In this document: positions 43,639 through 53,642 of the stretch, one piece after another
Layout: every line of letters begins with the position of its first letter
How positions within the stretch are numbered: the stretch's first letter is position 1
NCBI GenBank assembly: GCA_945878865.1
Contig: CAMCUD010000020.1
Location: 1-64,000, forward strand
Reading direction: 5' to 3'
DNA length: 64,000 nucleotides
DNA from: Bifidobacterium breve
GTDB lineage: Bacteria; Actinomycetota; Thermoleophilia; Solirubrobacterales; Solirubrobacteraceae
Position numbers and translations under genes: made by a program
The notes under the pieces: model-generated
Seen by the model: only the letters and a program-made list of their open reading frames with translations
Told to the model about the DNA's origin: nothing
The model's database searches: none

Positions 43639-44924
43639 TTGCCCTCCTCACGGTCGCGGGCGCGCTCCTCGGCGACCATCTCCTCGTCGAGCGCCAGCCC
43701 CTGGTGGTGGAGCATGTGCCCCATCTTCTCGGCCTTCGCCCGCAGGTACGCCTCGTTGTGCTGGTTCGGCGTGTGCTCGATCGGGATCTGCGCGCTCACC
43801 GACAGCCCGTAGCCCTCGAGGCCACGGATCTTCTTCGGGTTGTTCGTGAGGATGCGGATGGAGCTCAGACCGAGGTCGACGAGGATCTGCGCGCCGATGC
43901 CGTAGTCGCGCAGGTCGGCGGGCAGGCCGAGCTTGAGGTTCGCCTCGACCGTGTCGAGCCCTTCCTCCTGGAGCTTGTAGGCCTTGAGCTTGTTCAGCAG
44001 GCCGATGCCGCGCCCCTCCTGCGCGAGGTAGAGGAGCACGCCAGCGCCCTCCCGCTCGATCATCGCCAGCGCGGACTCGAGCTGCTCACCGCAGTCGCAG
44101 CGCAGCGAGTGGAAGACATCGCCGGTCAGGCACTCCGAGTGGACGCGGACGAGGATGTCCTCCTTGCCCTCGACGTCGCCCTTGACCATCGCGATGTGGT
44201 GCTTGTCGTCGACCAGTGAGCGGTAGCCCACGACGGTGAAGTCGCCGAACGACGTCGGCAGCGACGTGGAGACCACGCGTTCGACGAGCTTGTCGTGGCG
44301 GCGCCGGTAGGCGATGAGGTCGGCGATGGTGATGAGCTTCAGCCCGTGCTTGACCGCGTAGACCGCGAGGTCGGGCACGCGCGCCATCGAGCCGTCCTCG
44401 TTCTGGATCTCGCAGATGAGGCCCGCCGGGACGCAGCCGGCCAAGCGCGCGAGGTCGACGGACGCCTCGGTGTGGCCCGTCCGCTCCAGCACGCCGCCGT
44501 CCTTGGCCTTCAGCGGGTGCACGTGGCCCGGGACGACGATGTCGCTCTTGCCCTTCTCGGGATCGGCCGCGACGCTGATCGTCGTCGCCTGGTCGGCCGC
44601 GCTGATGCCGGTGGTGACGCCCTCGGCCGCCTCGATCGTGACGGTGAACGGCGTCTCGTACTGGGACTCGTTCTTCGCGGCCATCAGCTCGAGGCCGAGC
44701 TCGTCGCAGCGCTCCGGGGTGAGCGCCAGGCAGATCCAGCCGCCGGCCTGGCGGGTCATGAAGTTGATCGCCTCGGGGGTGACGTGCTCGGCCGCCATGA
44801 CGAGGTCGCCCTCGTTCTCGCGGTCCTCGTCGTCGATGACCACGACCATCTTGCCGGCGGCGATGTCCTCCAGCGCCTCCTCGATGGTCGCGAACTTCAC
44901 GTCCTCGCGGGTGGGTGAGCTCAT
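43635..44924 (-). CDS. ribBA: Bifunctional DHBP synthase / GTP cyclohydrolase II
   Basis: 429 aa. The RibB half (about 1-210) makes dihydroxybutanone phosphate from ribulose 5-phosphate: [31 protein letters not shown]. The RibA half (about 215-415) opens [27 protein letters not shown] (zinc cysteines) and [11 protein letters not shown]. Both halves keep their active-site residues. It overlaps ribE and ribH by 4 bp each. Confidence 0.96.
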   Translation of the reverse strand: MSSPTREDVKFATIEEALEDIAAGKMVVVIDDEDRENEGDLVMAAEHVTPEAINFMTRQAGGWICLALTPERCDELGLELMAAKNESQYETPFTVTIEAAEGVTTGISAADQATTISVAADPEKGKSDIVVPGHVHPLKAKDGGVLERTGHTEASVDLARLAGCVPAGLICEIQNEDGSMARVPDLAVYAVKHGLKLITIADLIAYRRRHDKLVERVVSTSLPTSFGDFTVVGYRSLVDDKHHIAMVKGDVEGKEDILVRVHSECLTGDVFHSLRCDCGEQLESALAMIEREGAGVLLYLAQEGRGIGLLNKLKAYKLQEEGLDTVEANLKLGLPADLRDYGIGAQILVDLGLSSIRILTNNPKKIRGLEGYGLSVSAQIPIEHTPNQHNEAYLRAKAEKMGHMLHHQGLALDEEMVAEERARDREEGK

Positions 44925-45514
44925 CGGACCGCTCCGGTCAGCTTTTCGACGTACTTGGCCAAGACATCCACCTCCAGATTCACCGGGCGGCCTGGCGCGG
45001 CGCTTCCCAGATTCGTGCGGGACAGCGTCTCGGGGATCAGCGAGACGGCGAAGCTCTCGTCGTCGACGCGCGCGACGGTCAGCGAGACCCCGTCGACGGC
45101 GATCGACCCCTTCTCGACGACGTAGCGCAGGAGCCCGGGATCCTCGGGCGTGATCGTGACGACCCGGGCGAACCCGTCGTCCTCGACGCCCGTGACGCGC
45201 GCCAGCCCGTCGACGTGGCCCTGCATGATGTGGCCGCCCAGCCGCGCGTCGGCACGCAGCGCGAGCTCGAGGTTGACCGGGTCGCCCGCGGCGAGCTCCC
45301 CGAGGGACGAGCGGCGCAGCGACTCGTGCATGACGTCGGCGGTAAACGCGTCGCCGTCGATCGTCACGGCGGTCAGGCAGACGCCGTTGACCGCGACGCT
45401 GTCACCGAGGCCGATTTGGGGCGTCAGCGACGTGCTGAGCGTCAGCCGGACGCCGTCGTCGGTCGCATCGAGCGCCGCGACGCGGCCGAGGTCTTCCACG
45501 AGGCCGGTGAACAC
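44921..45514 (-). CDS. ribE: Riboflavin synthase alpha chain
   Basis: 197 aa, GTG start ([12 protein letters not shown]). It dismutates two lumazines to riboflavin and the ribityl pyrimidine. The two homologous barrels are visible by the repeated [12 protein letters not shown] and [12 protein letters not shown], and by [10 protein letters not shown] in the middle. It starts 1 bp after the ribD stop region and overlaps ribBA as ATGA. Confidence 0.95.
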   Translation of the reverse strand: MFTGLVEDLGRVAALDATDDGVRLTLSTSLTPQIGLGDSVAVNGVCLTAVTIDGDAFTADVMHESLRRSSLGELAAGDPVNLELALRADARLGGHIMQGHVDGLARVTGVEDDGFARVVTITPEDPGLLRYVVEKGSIAVDGVSLTVARVDDESFAVSLIPETLSRTNLGSAAPGRPVNLEVDVLAKYVEKLTGAVR

Positions 45515-45515
45515 C

Positions 45516-46655
45516 TCACCACTCCTTCACGCGGGCTGAGATGAGCAGGTCCTCTTCGACGCGCTCGCACTCGAGCGTCAGCGCCCGCAGCGCGTCGTTG
45601 ATCGTCTCCGCGCCGACGCCCTCGATCGGGTCGCGCGCGGTCTTGCCGCCGAGGATGATCGGGGCGAGGAACAGGCGGATCTCGTCGATCTCCCCGGCGT
45701 CGAGGAACGCGCCGGCGAGCTTGGGGCCGCCCTCCAGGAGGATCGAGTGGACGCCGTCGGCGCCGAGCTGGTCGAGCGCCGAGCACACCCGCGCGGGCTC
45801 GTTGCCGCCCTGCGCGACGACGATGTCGACGCCGGCCGCGCTCAGGCTGTTCGTCCGGCGGCGCGGCGCCGCGCGGCTCACCACGACCGTGAGCGGGACC
45901 TCGCCCACCTCGGCGACGAGCTTGCTGTCCACAGGCAGGCGGGCCGTCGAGTCGAAGACCACGCGGCGCGGCTGGCGCACGATCGGCTCCGTGTCGTCGA
46001 GCAGGCGCGCGGTCAGGCGCGGGTCGTCGTGCAGCGCGGTGCCGATGCCGACGGCGACCGCGTCGACGCTCGCCCGCCACTGATGGACCCGCGTGCGGCT
46101 GGATTCGCCGCTGATCCACTGCGAGTCGCCCGTGCGGGTGGCGACCTTGCCGTCGAGCGTCGTCGCGGACTTGAAGAGGATCCAGGGCCGGCCGGTCTTC
46201 GCGTGCTTGCGGAACGCCTGATTGAGGTGGCGCGCGCGGACCGCGATGTCGCTGGCGGGATCGGCGACCTCGATCTCGACGCCCTCGTCGCGCAGGATGC
46301 CGAGCCCGCGCCCGCTGGCCTTCTCCGACGGATCGTCGCTGGCGACGACAACGCGCCCGATGCCCGCCGCGGCGATCGCATCGGTGCACGGCGGGGTCTT
46401 GCCGGTGTGGCAGCACGGCTCGAGCGAGACGTACATCGTGGCGCCGCGCAGGTCGGTGTCCCCCGCCGCTGCGATCGCGTTGACCTCGGCGTGCGGGCCG
46501 CCGTATTCGGCGTGCCAGCCCTCACCGACGACCTCGCCGTCCTGGACGATCACCGCGCCGACGACGGGATTCGGGTGGACCCGGCCCTTGCCGTTGCCCG
46601 CAAGCTCCACGGCACGCTGGAGGTGCCGGCGGTCGGTCTCGGTCTGCAGGGCCAT
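45516..46655 (-). CDS. ribD: Bifunctional pyrimidine deaminase/reductase RibD
   Basis: 379 aa from MALQTETDRRHLQRAVELA; the track ORF's longer start runs into the upstream glycosyltransferase gene. The N-terminal deaminase has zinc motifs HAEVNAI and PCCHTGKTPPC. The C-terminal reductase has the NADPH site region (LFKSATTLDGKVATRTGDSQWI) and LLEGGPKLAGAFL. It catalyses two consecutive steps after GTP cyclohydrolase II. It is the first rib gene, only 25 bp from the upstream gene, so there is no room for an FMN riboswitch. Confidence 0.96.
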   Translation of the reverse strand: MALQTETDRRHLQRAVELAGNGKGRVHPNPVVGAVIVQDGEVVGEGWHAEYGGPHAEVNAIAAAGDTDLRGATMYVSLEPCCHTGKTPPCTDAIAAAGIGRVVVASDDPSEKASGRGLGILRDEGVEIEVADPASDIAVRARHLNQAFRKHAKTGRPWILFKSATTLDGKVATRTGDSQWISGESSRTRVHQWRASVDAVAVGIGTALHDDPRLTARLLDDTEPIVRQPRRVVFDSTARLPVDSKLVAEVGEVPLTVVVSRAAPRRRTNSLSAAGVDIVVAQGGNEPARVCSALDQLGADGVHSILLEGGPKLAGAFLDAGEIDEIRLFLAPIILGGKTARDPIEGVGAETINDALRALTLECERVEEDLLISARVKEW

Positions 46656-46680
46656 GGGCCCTTGGGAGTGTAGGTGCCGC

Positions 46681-48438
46681 CTAGCGAACGTCGACGGGCG
46701 GTCCGCATGGGGCGCCGCGCAGCCGGTAGATCCAGATCTCCGGGCCGGGGCGCTCGTAGGCGAGCGGGAAGTAGACGTAGCTGCGGTCGAAGTCGAACGG
46801 CACCGCCTTCGCGCCGGGGTCGTACGGCCGGAAGCGCGCGGCCAGCCGCGCCTCGCGCTCGAGCCGCCGGTAGTACGCGATGGCGCCCGGCACCTTGTCG
46901 GGCTGGGCGAGCGCGCGCCCCTTCTGGTGCGAGCCGACAACCACCCAGCAGAACCGGCCGCGGCGGTACGCGTCGATGAGCTCCGGCCGCAGTGTCCGCT
47001 CGTAGTCCTCGACGTTGACGACCACGCCGCCGGGGACCCGCTCGCCGGTCTTCGGATCGACGTCCGATCGGCTCGTCGGCCACTTCAGCCAGCGCTCGCC
47101 GGTGCTCGTGCGCGTCGACGGCAGGCCCGGGTCCTGCGCCCAGCTGCCGGGCAGGAACGGCTCGATGACAATCTTGCGTCCCGCGGGGACGTTGCGCGAG
47201 AGCCACGCCCGTGCCTCGTTGCGGGTGTCCTCCCGGGAAAGGACCCGGTCGATGTGGACCGACATCACGAGTCCCTGCAAGAGGACGATCCCGGCCACGC
47301 CCGCCGCGACGACCCAGCGCAGGCCCGGCCGGCGGCGCGCCAGCAGCGCGACGACCCAGAGCACACCGGCGGCGGCCAGGAGGCAGAGGAACGGGAGGAT
47401 CGGCATGAGCCACCGGCCGAAGAACCGCTCCTGCGCGCCCATGAAGGCGATGAAGAGGATCGGGGCGGGCAGCAGCATCGCCAGCGCCCAGCGGTCGCGC
47501 CGCGCCAGCGCCGCCGCGCCTGCGCCCGCCGCCAGCAGCGGCAGCCACCCGAAGCCCCAGGTGAGCGCCCAGAGGTAGTGGCGCCAGCCGTTCGTCTGCG
47601 TCAGTCCGAGCTTGCCTGCCTCGTCCGCCGAGGCGTCGGACTGGTGGCTCAGCCCGTCGGCGAAGGCGCTGACGTCCAGCAGCGCGTACGGGTTGGCGAC
47701 GAGGAACGCCGCAAGCGCGGCGGCGCCGGCGAGGGCGAGGCCTCGCAGCGCGCCGCGCCGATCCGCGCCTGCCTGCGCGAGCGCCGCGGCGAGGATCGCG
47801 AGCAGGACGATCCCGCCGGTGTACTTCGTCGCGCACGCCAGCCCGAGCCCGGCGCCGGCGATCACCCAATCCCGCCGCGAGCCGCCCCGCAGCACGCCGG
47901 CGGCGCCGGCGAGCGCCAGGCAGATCGGGGCGAGGGTCGGCGCGTCGTTGAGCGCCTGGTGGCTGTAGAAGACCGGCAGGAACGAGACGGTCAGCAGCGC
48001 GCCGGCCAGCAGCCCGCCGGCGCGGCCGAACAGTCGGTTGCCCGCCCAGACCATGAGGCCCACCGCGACGGTCGAGAGCACCGCTGCCGCGAGGCGCGCC
48101 GCGATCCACACGGGGGTCGGGTCGCTCGCGAACGCCTCCGACACGCCCTCACGCCCGCCGAACCACACGAGGAAGACGGCATGCAGGACGTACGTGAACG
48201 CCGGCGGGTTGACGAAGTACCGCGGGTTGAGGTCATGCCCGAACATCCCGATCGCCCGGGGCACGAAGTGCGCGTTCTCGTCCGAGTTGTACGCCCACGG
48301 CATCCCGTGGCCGATCCCCCAGACCCGCAGGCCGAGCGCGATCAGCAGGAGCAGCGCGACCGCGATCGCGAACCAGTGGCTGCTCAGGCGGGCGCCGAGC
48401 CCGGGCGCGGTGCCGCGCGGGGCGTCAGCAACGGACAT
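46681..48438 (-). CDS. GT-C type membrane glycosyltransferase (PMT_2/ArnT-like)
   Basis: 585 aa with about 11 membrane helices. The first periplasmic loop carries the catalytic acidic motif (YNSDENAHFVPRA), as in dolichyl/polyprenyl-phosphate-dependent mannosyl- and arabinosyltransferases. A soluble C-terminal domain of about 180 residues faces outward. The start overlaps the 3' end of the second GT-C gene by 14 bp. It presumably uses a polyprenyl-phosphate sugar, such as the product of the GT2 enzyme at 49948. Confidence 0.85.
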   Translation of the reverse strand: MSVADAPRGTAPGLGARLSSHWFAIAVALLLLIALGLRVWGIGHGMPWAYNSDENAHFVPRAIGMFGHDLNPRYFVNPPAFTYVLHAVFLVWFGGREGVSEAFASDPTPVWIAARLAAAVLSTVAVGLMVWAGNRLFGRAGGLLAGALLTVSFLPVFYSHQALNDAPTLAPICLALAGAAGVLRGGSRRDWVIAGAGLGLACATKYTGGIVLLAILAAALAQAGADRRGALRGLALAGAAALAAFLVANPYALLDVSAFADGLSHQSDASADEAGKLGLTQTNGWRHYLWALTWGFGWLPLLAAGAGAAALARRDRWALAMLLPAPILFIAFMGAQERFFGRWLMPILPFLCLLAAAGVLWVVALLARRRPGLRWVVAAGVAGIVLLQGLVMSVHIDRVLSREDTRNEARAWLSRNVPAGRKIVIEPFLPGSWAQDPGLPSTRTSTGERWLKWPTSRSDVDPKTGERVPGGVVVNVEDYERTLRPELIDAYRRGRFCWVVVGSHQKGRALAQPDKVPGAIAYYRRLEREARLAARFRPYDPGAKAVPFDFDRSYVYFPLAYERPGPEIWIYRLRGAPCGPPVDVR

Positions 48439-49915
48439 ACGCGGCGTAGTACTGGCTCACCGCCTTGCGCTCGAAGCCCTCCGGCGGCACGTTGGTCTCC
48501 GGACCGTCGAGATCGTTGACGAGCAGCTGGTTGAAGAGCGCGGCCCGGCCGTGGATGACGATCGCCACGCCCTTCTCGGGCTCGGGCGCGTCGGGGTCGG
48601 TCCGCGCGATGACCTGGTCCTCGGGGAGGTTGAGGTCCCAGCGCACGTCGGGGATGAGCTTGTGGTTGGGGACGAAGACCGGCCCGCACTTCAGCCCGGC
48701 CCGCACGTCGGGGTTGGCCAGCACCTGCTCGAGCGCGACGTGCGCGTCGCCGCGGAACACGAGTTCGCTCTCGAGCTTGTTGACGTTGACCCGCGAGGCG
48801 GTGAAGGCGACACCGAAGACGACGAGCAGCGCCGCCCCGACCATCCACGCACGCCGCACCCAGCCGTGCTCGAGCATCGTCCACCCCGCGACCGCCACGG
48901 CCGCCATGAGCATGAGGACGAGCGAGGGAACGAGCAGGTAGCGGTCGATGACCGACAGGCCGGCAAGCCCGACCATCGCGAACGTGCCCACCCCGGCGAG
49001 GAAGAGCGCGGCTGGCATCTTCAGCCGCGTCGGGAACAGCACCACCGCGACCGCCGTGCCGGCCGCCGCGCCGACGACGACCGGGAACTTCGCGAGCTTA
49101 ATGAGGAAGTTGTAGAGCGCGTCGGGCACCGCGCCGATGCCCTTGTTGCGGCCCAGCTCCGCCGCGAGGTCGCTCGTGGCGGTCAGCGAGTACAGGGGGT
49201 TGCCCGTCACTGCGTAGTCCGTGATCGCCCAGATCACCGGCGCCGTCCAGACGAGCACGCCGCCGAGGATCCGCACCCGCCACGTCACGCCGGGCAGCAG
49301 CCACAGCCAGTACAGGCCGCTGAGCAGCCACGCCTCGGGGCGCAGCAGGCCCGCGAGCACGAGCAGGCCGAGCACCGGCAGGCCGCGCCGCGGATGGCGC
49401 ACTTCCATGACCGCGGCCCAGATGATGAGCGCGAGGTACGTCGGCTCGATGTAGCCGCGCACCGCGTAGAACGGGAAGTCGAAGCGCGTGCAGAGCAGGA
49501 GCGCCGCGGCCAACCCGACCAGCGGGGTGAAGATCTCCTTCGCCAGCGTGTAGACCCCGGCGACGAGCCAGACGAACGATGCGAGGCACAGGGCCGTCCA
49601 CATCCGGTCGCCGCCCTCGCCGAAGAGCGAGAGGATCCCGCCGACGAAGATCGAGAGCGGATGCTCGGTCGGCGCGCGATACGCCTCGAAGCTCAGGTTG
49701 ACGCCGTCGAGCAGCTCGCGGCCCCAGACCAGTGAGTAGATCGAGTCGTAGTTCGGCCACGTCGGGTAGACGAAGTAGCCCACGATCGCGATCGCGATGA
49801 GCAGCCCGAGCCCGATCCATTCGAGCGTGCGCAGGGGCACGCGACCGAGGCGCGGGGGCGGCTCGGCAGGGGTGTCTGACCCGGGATGAGTTGGGGTGAG
49901 CGTCACGCCCGACAT
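48425..49915 (-). CDS. GT-C type membrane glycosyltransferase
   Basis: 496 aa with about 10 helices. A first-loop acidic segment YPTWPNYDSIYSLVWG and the APTEHPLSIFV motif fit a GT-C glycosyltransferase. The donor is probably polyprenyl-phosphate-linked. The C-terminal 120 residues are soluble. It is divergent from the GT2 gene across 32 bp and upstream of another GT-C gene, so the two likely act in one glycan pathway. Confidence 0.8.
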   Translation of the reverse strand: MSGVTLTPTHPGSDTPAEPPPRLGRVPLRTLEWIGLGLLIAIAIVGYFVYPTWPNYDSIYSLVWGRELLDGVNLSFEAYRAPTEHPLSIFVGGILSLFGEGGDRMWTALCLASFVWLVAGVYTLAKEIFTPLVGLAAALLLCTRFDFPFYAVRGYIEPTYLALIIWAAVMEVRHPRRGLPVLGLLVLAGLLRPEAWLLSGLYWLWLLPGVTWRVRILGGVLVWTAPVIWAITDYAVTGNPLYSLTATSDLAAELGRNKGIGAVPDALYNFLIKLAKFPVVVGAAAGTAVAVVLFPTRLKMPAALFLAGVGTFAMVGLAGLSVIDRYLLVPSLVLMLMAAVAVAGWTMLEHGWVRRAWMVGAALLVVFGVAFTASRVNVNKLESELVFRGDAHVALEQVLANPDVRAGLKCGPVFVPNHKLIPDVRWDLNLPEDQVIARTDPDAPEPEKGVAIVIHGRAALFNQLLVNDLDGPETNVPPEGFERKAVSQYYAAYVRC

Positions 49916-49923
49916 CGCGCCAG

Positions 49924-49929
49924 TAGGAT
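49924..49929 (+). promoter_or_regulatory. Possible -10 element of the glycan operon
   Basis: TAGGAT, 18 bp before the GT2 ATG, matches TAnnnT. The -35 would fall within the first codons of the divergent gene and is not clear. The gap is only 32 bp, so promoters of both directions must overlap. Confidence 0.35.
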
Positions 49930-49947
49930 TACAGCCCCTCTTTCGTC

Positions 49948-51009
49948 ATGAAGCTCATCATCCAGATCCCCTGCTTTGACGAGGAGACCACGTTGCCGGT
50001 CACGCTGGCGGACCTTCCCCGGGAGGTCCCTGGCTTCGACACGGTGGAGTGGCTCGTCATTGACGACGGTTCGACAGATCGAACCGTCGAGGTCGCCCGT
50101 GCCAACGGCGTCGACCACATCGTCCGGCTCACGAACAACAAGGGCCTCGCCGCCGGCTTCCAGGCCGGTCTCGACGCGTGCCTGAAGCTCGGCGCCGACG
50201 TCATCGTCAACACCGACGCGGACAACCAGTACGACGCCTCGTACATCCCCGCGCTCGTCAAGCCCATCGTCGAAGGCAACGCCGACATGGTCGTCGGCGA
50301 CCGCCAGGTGATGGAGATCGAGCACTTCTCGCCGCTGAAGAAGATGCTCCAGCGCCTCGGGTCGTGGGTCGTCCGCCAGGCGTCGAACACCGAGGTGCCC
50401 GACACGACCTCCGGGTTCCGCGCCTACAACCGCGAGGCCGCGATCCAGATGGCGGTCGTCTCGAAGTTCACCTACACGCTCGAGACGATCATCCAGGCCG
50501 GCAAGCTCCTCGTCGCCACCGACCACGTCCCCATCCGGACCAACGAGAAGCTGCGCGAGTCGCGCCTCTTCCCGTCCATGTGGGCGTACGTGCGGCGCAA
50601 CAGCGTCTCGATCTTCAGGATCTACACCCAGTACGAGCCGCTGAAGGTCTTCATGACCCTCGCGTCGGTCATCGGGATCGTCGCGCTCGTCGTCTGGATC
50701 CGGTTCTTCTACTTCTACGCCATCGAGGGTGACGGCGCGGGCCACGTGCAGTCGCTGATCCTCGGCGCCGTGCTGTTCAACGCGTCGATCGTGCTCGGGG
50801 CCATCGGCATCCTGGGCGACCTGCTCGCGGGCCAGCGCGTGATGACGCAGCGGATCTTCGAGCGCGTGCGCCGCGTCGAGCTGCAGCTCGGCGTCGCACC
50901 GTCGCACTACGAGCCGGGCACGAACACCACCGGCCATCCCGCCACGACCGGCGCCGGCGCGGGCGGCGCGACGGGCAAGACCGAGGAACGAGAGGCTCTC
51001 AAGCTATGA
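49948..51009 (+). CDS. GT2 polyprenyl-phosphate glycosyltransferase (DPM/ArnC-like)
   Basis: 353 aa. The GT-A catalytic domain is at about 1-230: IIQIPCFDEETTLPVTL, WLVIDDGSTDRTVEVA and VNTDADNQYDASYI (DxD-like metal site). Two membrane helices follow at about 235-295, then a Gly/Thr-rich disordered tail. It transfers a sugar to a polyprenyl phosphate at the inner membrane face, supplying the GT-C enzymes. The stop overlaps the methyltransferase start. Confidence 0.88.
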   Translation: MKLIIQIPCFDEETTLPVTLADLPREVPGFDTVEWLVIDDGSTDRTVEVARANGVDHIVRLTNNKGLAAGFQAGLDACLKLGADVIVNTDADNQYDASYIPALVKPIVEGNADMVVGDRQVMEIEHFSPLKKMLQRLGSWVVRQASNTEVPDTTSGFRAYNREAAIQMAVVSKFTYTLETIIQAGKLLVATDHVPIRTNEKLRESRLFPSMWAYVRRNSVSIFRIYTQYEPLKVFMTLASVIGIVALVVWIRFFYFYAIEGDGAGHVQSLILGAVLFNASIVLGAIGILGDLLAGQRVMTQRIFERVRRVELQLGVAPSHYEPGTNTTGHPATTGAGAGGATGKTEEREALKL

Positions 51010-51635
51010 GCACCACCGTCACCGTCGACGCCGAGGGCACGGTCACCGGCAACACGTACGACAAGTACAACACGACCAACCCGGTCGCCAAGCGCCTGCA
51101 GGCCGGCTTCGAGCGCTGCCTCGACGAGCTCTTCGCCAAGGCGGCGCCGCAGTCGCTGCTGGACGTCGGCTGCGGTGAAGCCCACCACACGTACCAATGG
51201 GCGCAGCAGCTCGGCGACAAGCGCGTCGTGGGCATCGACCTCGACGACGACACGCTGAAGTCCTTCTGGGAGCAGCGCACCGCGCCGAACCTCGAGTACA
51301 AGATCCTCAAGGCCGAGAACATGCCCTTCGAGGACAACGAGTTCGACGTCGCGACGGCGATCGAGGTCCTCGAGCACGTGCCCGACCCCGAGCACACGGT
51401 CGCCGAGATGGCGCGCGTCGCCTCCGGGCACCTGCTCGTCAGCGTCCCCCGCGAGCCGATGTGGCGCATGCTGAACATGGCCCGCGGCGCCTACATCAAG
51501 GATCTGGGCAACACGCCCGGCCACCTCAACCACTGGTCCAAGCGCTCGTTCGTGCAGCTGCTCAGCACGCACGGCGAGGTCGTCGAGGCACGGTCGCCTT
51601 TCCCCTGGACCATGCTGCTCGTCCGGCTTGGCTGA
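51006..51635 (+). CDS. Class I SAM-dependent methyltransferase
   Basis: 209 aa. Motif I is LLDVGCGEAHHTYQWAQ; the acidic residue binding the SAM ribose is in VVGIDLDDDTL; a post-motif is ATAIEVLEHVPDPE. It is similar to methyltransferases that cap or modify surface glycans or lipids. The position in the GT2-flippase operon supports that role, but the substrate cannot be read. Confidence 0.88.
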   Translation: MSTTVTVDAEGTVTGNTYDKYNTTNPVAKRLQAGFERCLDELFAKAAPQSLLDVGCGEAHHTYQWAQQLGDKRVVGIDLDDDTLKSFWEQRTAPNLEYKILKAENMPFEDNEFDVATAIEVLEHVPDPEHTVAEMARVASGHLLVSVPREPMWRMLNMARGAYIKDLGNTPGHLNHWSKRSFVQLLSTHGEVVEARSPFPWTMLLVRLG

Positions 51636-52959
51636 GACCGCCGCGAGCGAGGCCCCGCCGGAGCAGGAGGAGCGCGGACGGGGCTACGGCGCCGGCGCGC
51701 GCATCCTGTCCGTCGGCATCGCGCTGACGGGCGTCGTCACCTTCGCGTACTTCTCGCTGGCCTCATTCGGGCTGACCGCCGACGAGTATTCGCGGATCAG
51801 CCTCATGTGGTCGGTGCTGTTCGTCACAGTCACGGTGCTGTACCGGCCGATCGAGCAGCTGCTGTCCCGGACGATCGCCGAGCGCCGCGCCCTCGGCCAC
51901 GGCGACCATCCGCTGCGCGAGCCGTTCCTCATCCAGATGGGGTTCGCGCTGCTGTTCCTCATCGCCGCGCTGGCGCTCCGGGGGCCGATCGAGGACGAAC
52001 TGCTCGACGGATCCTCGTCGCTGTACTGGATCCTCATCGGCGCCGTCCTCGCCTACGCGGCGAGTTACTTCGCGCGCGGGTGGCTGGCGGGCCATCAGCG
52101 CTTCGAGCTCTACGGCGGCCTGGTGTTCCTCGAGGCCACGACGCGCGTGATCTTCGCGCTCGCCGTCGTGGTGGGGCTCGCGTCGGGGCAGACCGCGGTC
52201 GCGTTCGGCATGCTCGCCGCCCCCTGCGTCTCGCTCATCGTCGTGCCGCTGGCGTTCAGCCGCAACGACCCGCCCGCGTCGCAGGGTGAGGTCAAGGAGG
52301 CCGAGGGCGGGCTGTCGCTGCGCCACGGGCTCGGCTTCGCCGCCGCGGTGTTCGTGGTCATGCTCGCCGAGCAGACGCTCATCAACGGCGCGGTCATCAC
52401 CGTCGACATCACCAGCGGCGACGCGGCGCTCGCGGGCATCGTCTTCAGCATCCTGCTCATCGCTCGCGCGCCGCTGCAGCTCTTCCAGGCGATCCAGGGC
52501 TCGCTGCTGCCCCATCTGGCCGGGTTGAACGCCACGGAGGACGGTGGCGAGTTCTCCAAGGCGATCCGCGTCACGATCCTCGCGATCGCCGCATTCGCCG
52601 GTGCCGTGGCGATCGGCCTGTTCGCGCTCGGGCCGTTCCTCATGAACCTCGTCTTCAACCTCGACTACGACTGGAGCCGCGTCGGGCTGGGCATCGTCGC
52701 ACTCGGCATGGGCCTGCACCTGGCCGGCGGCACGCTCAACCAGGCGGCGCTCGCCCGCGGCCACGCGCGTGAGGCGTCGATCGCGTGGGCGGTGGTCGGC
52801 GTCGCGTTCGTGGCGTGGATGTTCTCCCCGGTGATCGACGACGAGGTCCTGCGCGCCGAGGTCGGGTACGCGGTCGCGGCCGCGCTGCTGTGCGGGCTGC
52901 TCACCTGGGTCTACCACCTGCGCCCCGACCCCCAGGCCGCCGCGGACCCGTCCGCCTGA
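51628..52959 (+). CDS. Polysaccharide flippase (Wzx/MurJ-like MATE superfamily)
   Basis: 443 aa from TTG 51628, overlapping the methyltransferase by 8 bp. About 12-14 membrane helices. Pro-poor, hydrophobic segments such as ILSVGIALTGVVTFAYFSLASFG open the first helix, and the middle has MLAEQTLINGAVITVDITSGDAALAGI, like O-antigen exporters. It probably moves a polyprenyl-linked glycan across the membrane. It ends the GT2-methyltransferase-flippase run, 23 bp before the aldolase gene. Confidence 0.82.
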   Translation: MAETAASEAPPEQEERGRGYGAGARILSVGIALTGVVTFAYFSLASFGLTADEYSRISLMWSVLFVTVTVLYRPIEQLLSRTIAERRALGHGDHPLREPFLIQMGFALLFLIAALALRGPIEDELLDGSSSLYWILIGAVLAYAASYFARGWLAGHQRFELYGGLVFLEATTRVIFALAVVVGLASGQTAVAFGMLAAPCVSLIVVPLAFSRNDPPASQGEVKEAEGGLSLRHGLGFAAAVFVVMLAEQTLINGAVITVDITSGDAALAGIVFSILLIARAPLQLFQAIQGSLLPHLAGLNATEDGGEFSKAIRVTILAIAAFAGAVAIGLFALGPFLMNLVFNLDYDWSRVGLGIVALGMGLHLAGGTLNQAALARGHAREASIAWAVVGVAFVAWMFSPVIDDEVLRAEVGYAVAAALLCGLLTWVYHLRPDPQAAADPSA

Positions 52960-52982
52960 ACGCTTCCGTACACTCGACCGCC

Positions 52983-53639
52983 ATGCTGCTCGGCAAGGAA
53001 CGCGACCAGGTCGCCGACACCGCACGAGGCCTCGCCGCCGCCGGCCTCGTGTCGGGGACGAACGGGAACATCAGCGTCCGCGCCGGAGAGCTCGTCGCCG
53101 TCAGCCCGACGGGCTGCAGGCTCGCCGAGCTCGTCGCCGACGACGTGGCGGTCGTCGATCTCGACGGCGTCCAGCACGACGGCGCCCTGGCCCCCACATC
53201 GGAGATCGCGCTGCACCTCGGTGTGTACACCCGCTACGACGGCGGCGCGGTCATCCACACGCACGCGCCGATGGCCACCGCGCTGTCATGCGTGCTCGAC
53301 GAGGTCCCGCTCGTGCACTACGAGATGCTCGGGCTCGGCGGCGCGGTGCGGGTCGCGCCCTATGCGACGTTCGGGACACCCGAGCTCGCCGCCGGCGTCC
53401 TCGACGCGCTCGACGGCCGGCTGGCCGCGCTCATGGCCAACCACGGGGCGCTGACGTGGGGACCGGACATGGCGACAGCACTCCGCGCCACCGAGCTGCT
53501 CGAATGGGCGTGCACCCTGTACTGGCGCGCCGCGCAGCTCGGCGCGCCGCGGACGCTCGACGACGCCGCGGCTCGCGCGGTGATCGACCACGTGACGTCG
53601 ACCGGCTACGGCGCGACCCGCGCCGCCGAGGAGGAGTAG
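52983..53639 (+). CDS. Class II aldolase/adducin family protein (FucA-like)
   Basis: 218 aa from ATG 52983; the track ORF starts 198 bp earlier inside the flippase gene. The zinc-dependent aldolase motifs are SGTNGNIS, VAVSPTG, GGAVIHTHAP (zinc His pair) and ANHGALTWG (third His). Enzymes of this family split fuculose, ribulose or 5-deoxyribulose phosphates to dihydroxyacetone phosphate and an aldehyde. It lies 3 bp before a PfkB sugar kinase, so both act on one sugar. Confidence 0.9.
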   Translation: MLLGKERDQVADTARGLAAAGLVSGTNGNISVRAGELVAVSPTGCRLAELVADDVAVVDLDGVQHDGALAPTSEIALHLGVYTRYDGGAVIHTHAPMATALSCVLDEVPLVHYEMLGLGGAVRVAPYATFGTPELAAGVLDALDGRLAALMANHGALTWGPDMATALRATELLEWACTLYWRAAQLGAPRTLDDAAARAVIDHVTSTGYGATRAAEEE

Positions 53640-53642
53640 CGG

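Noticed and set aside
46656-46680. Possible FMN riboswitch before ribD
   Set aside because: Only 25 bp separate ribD from the upstream gene, far too short for an RFN element.
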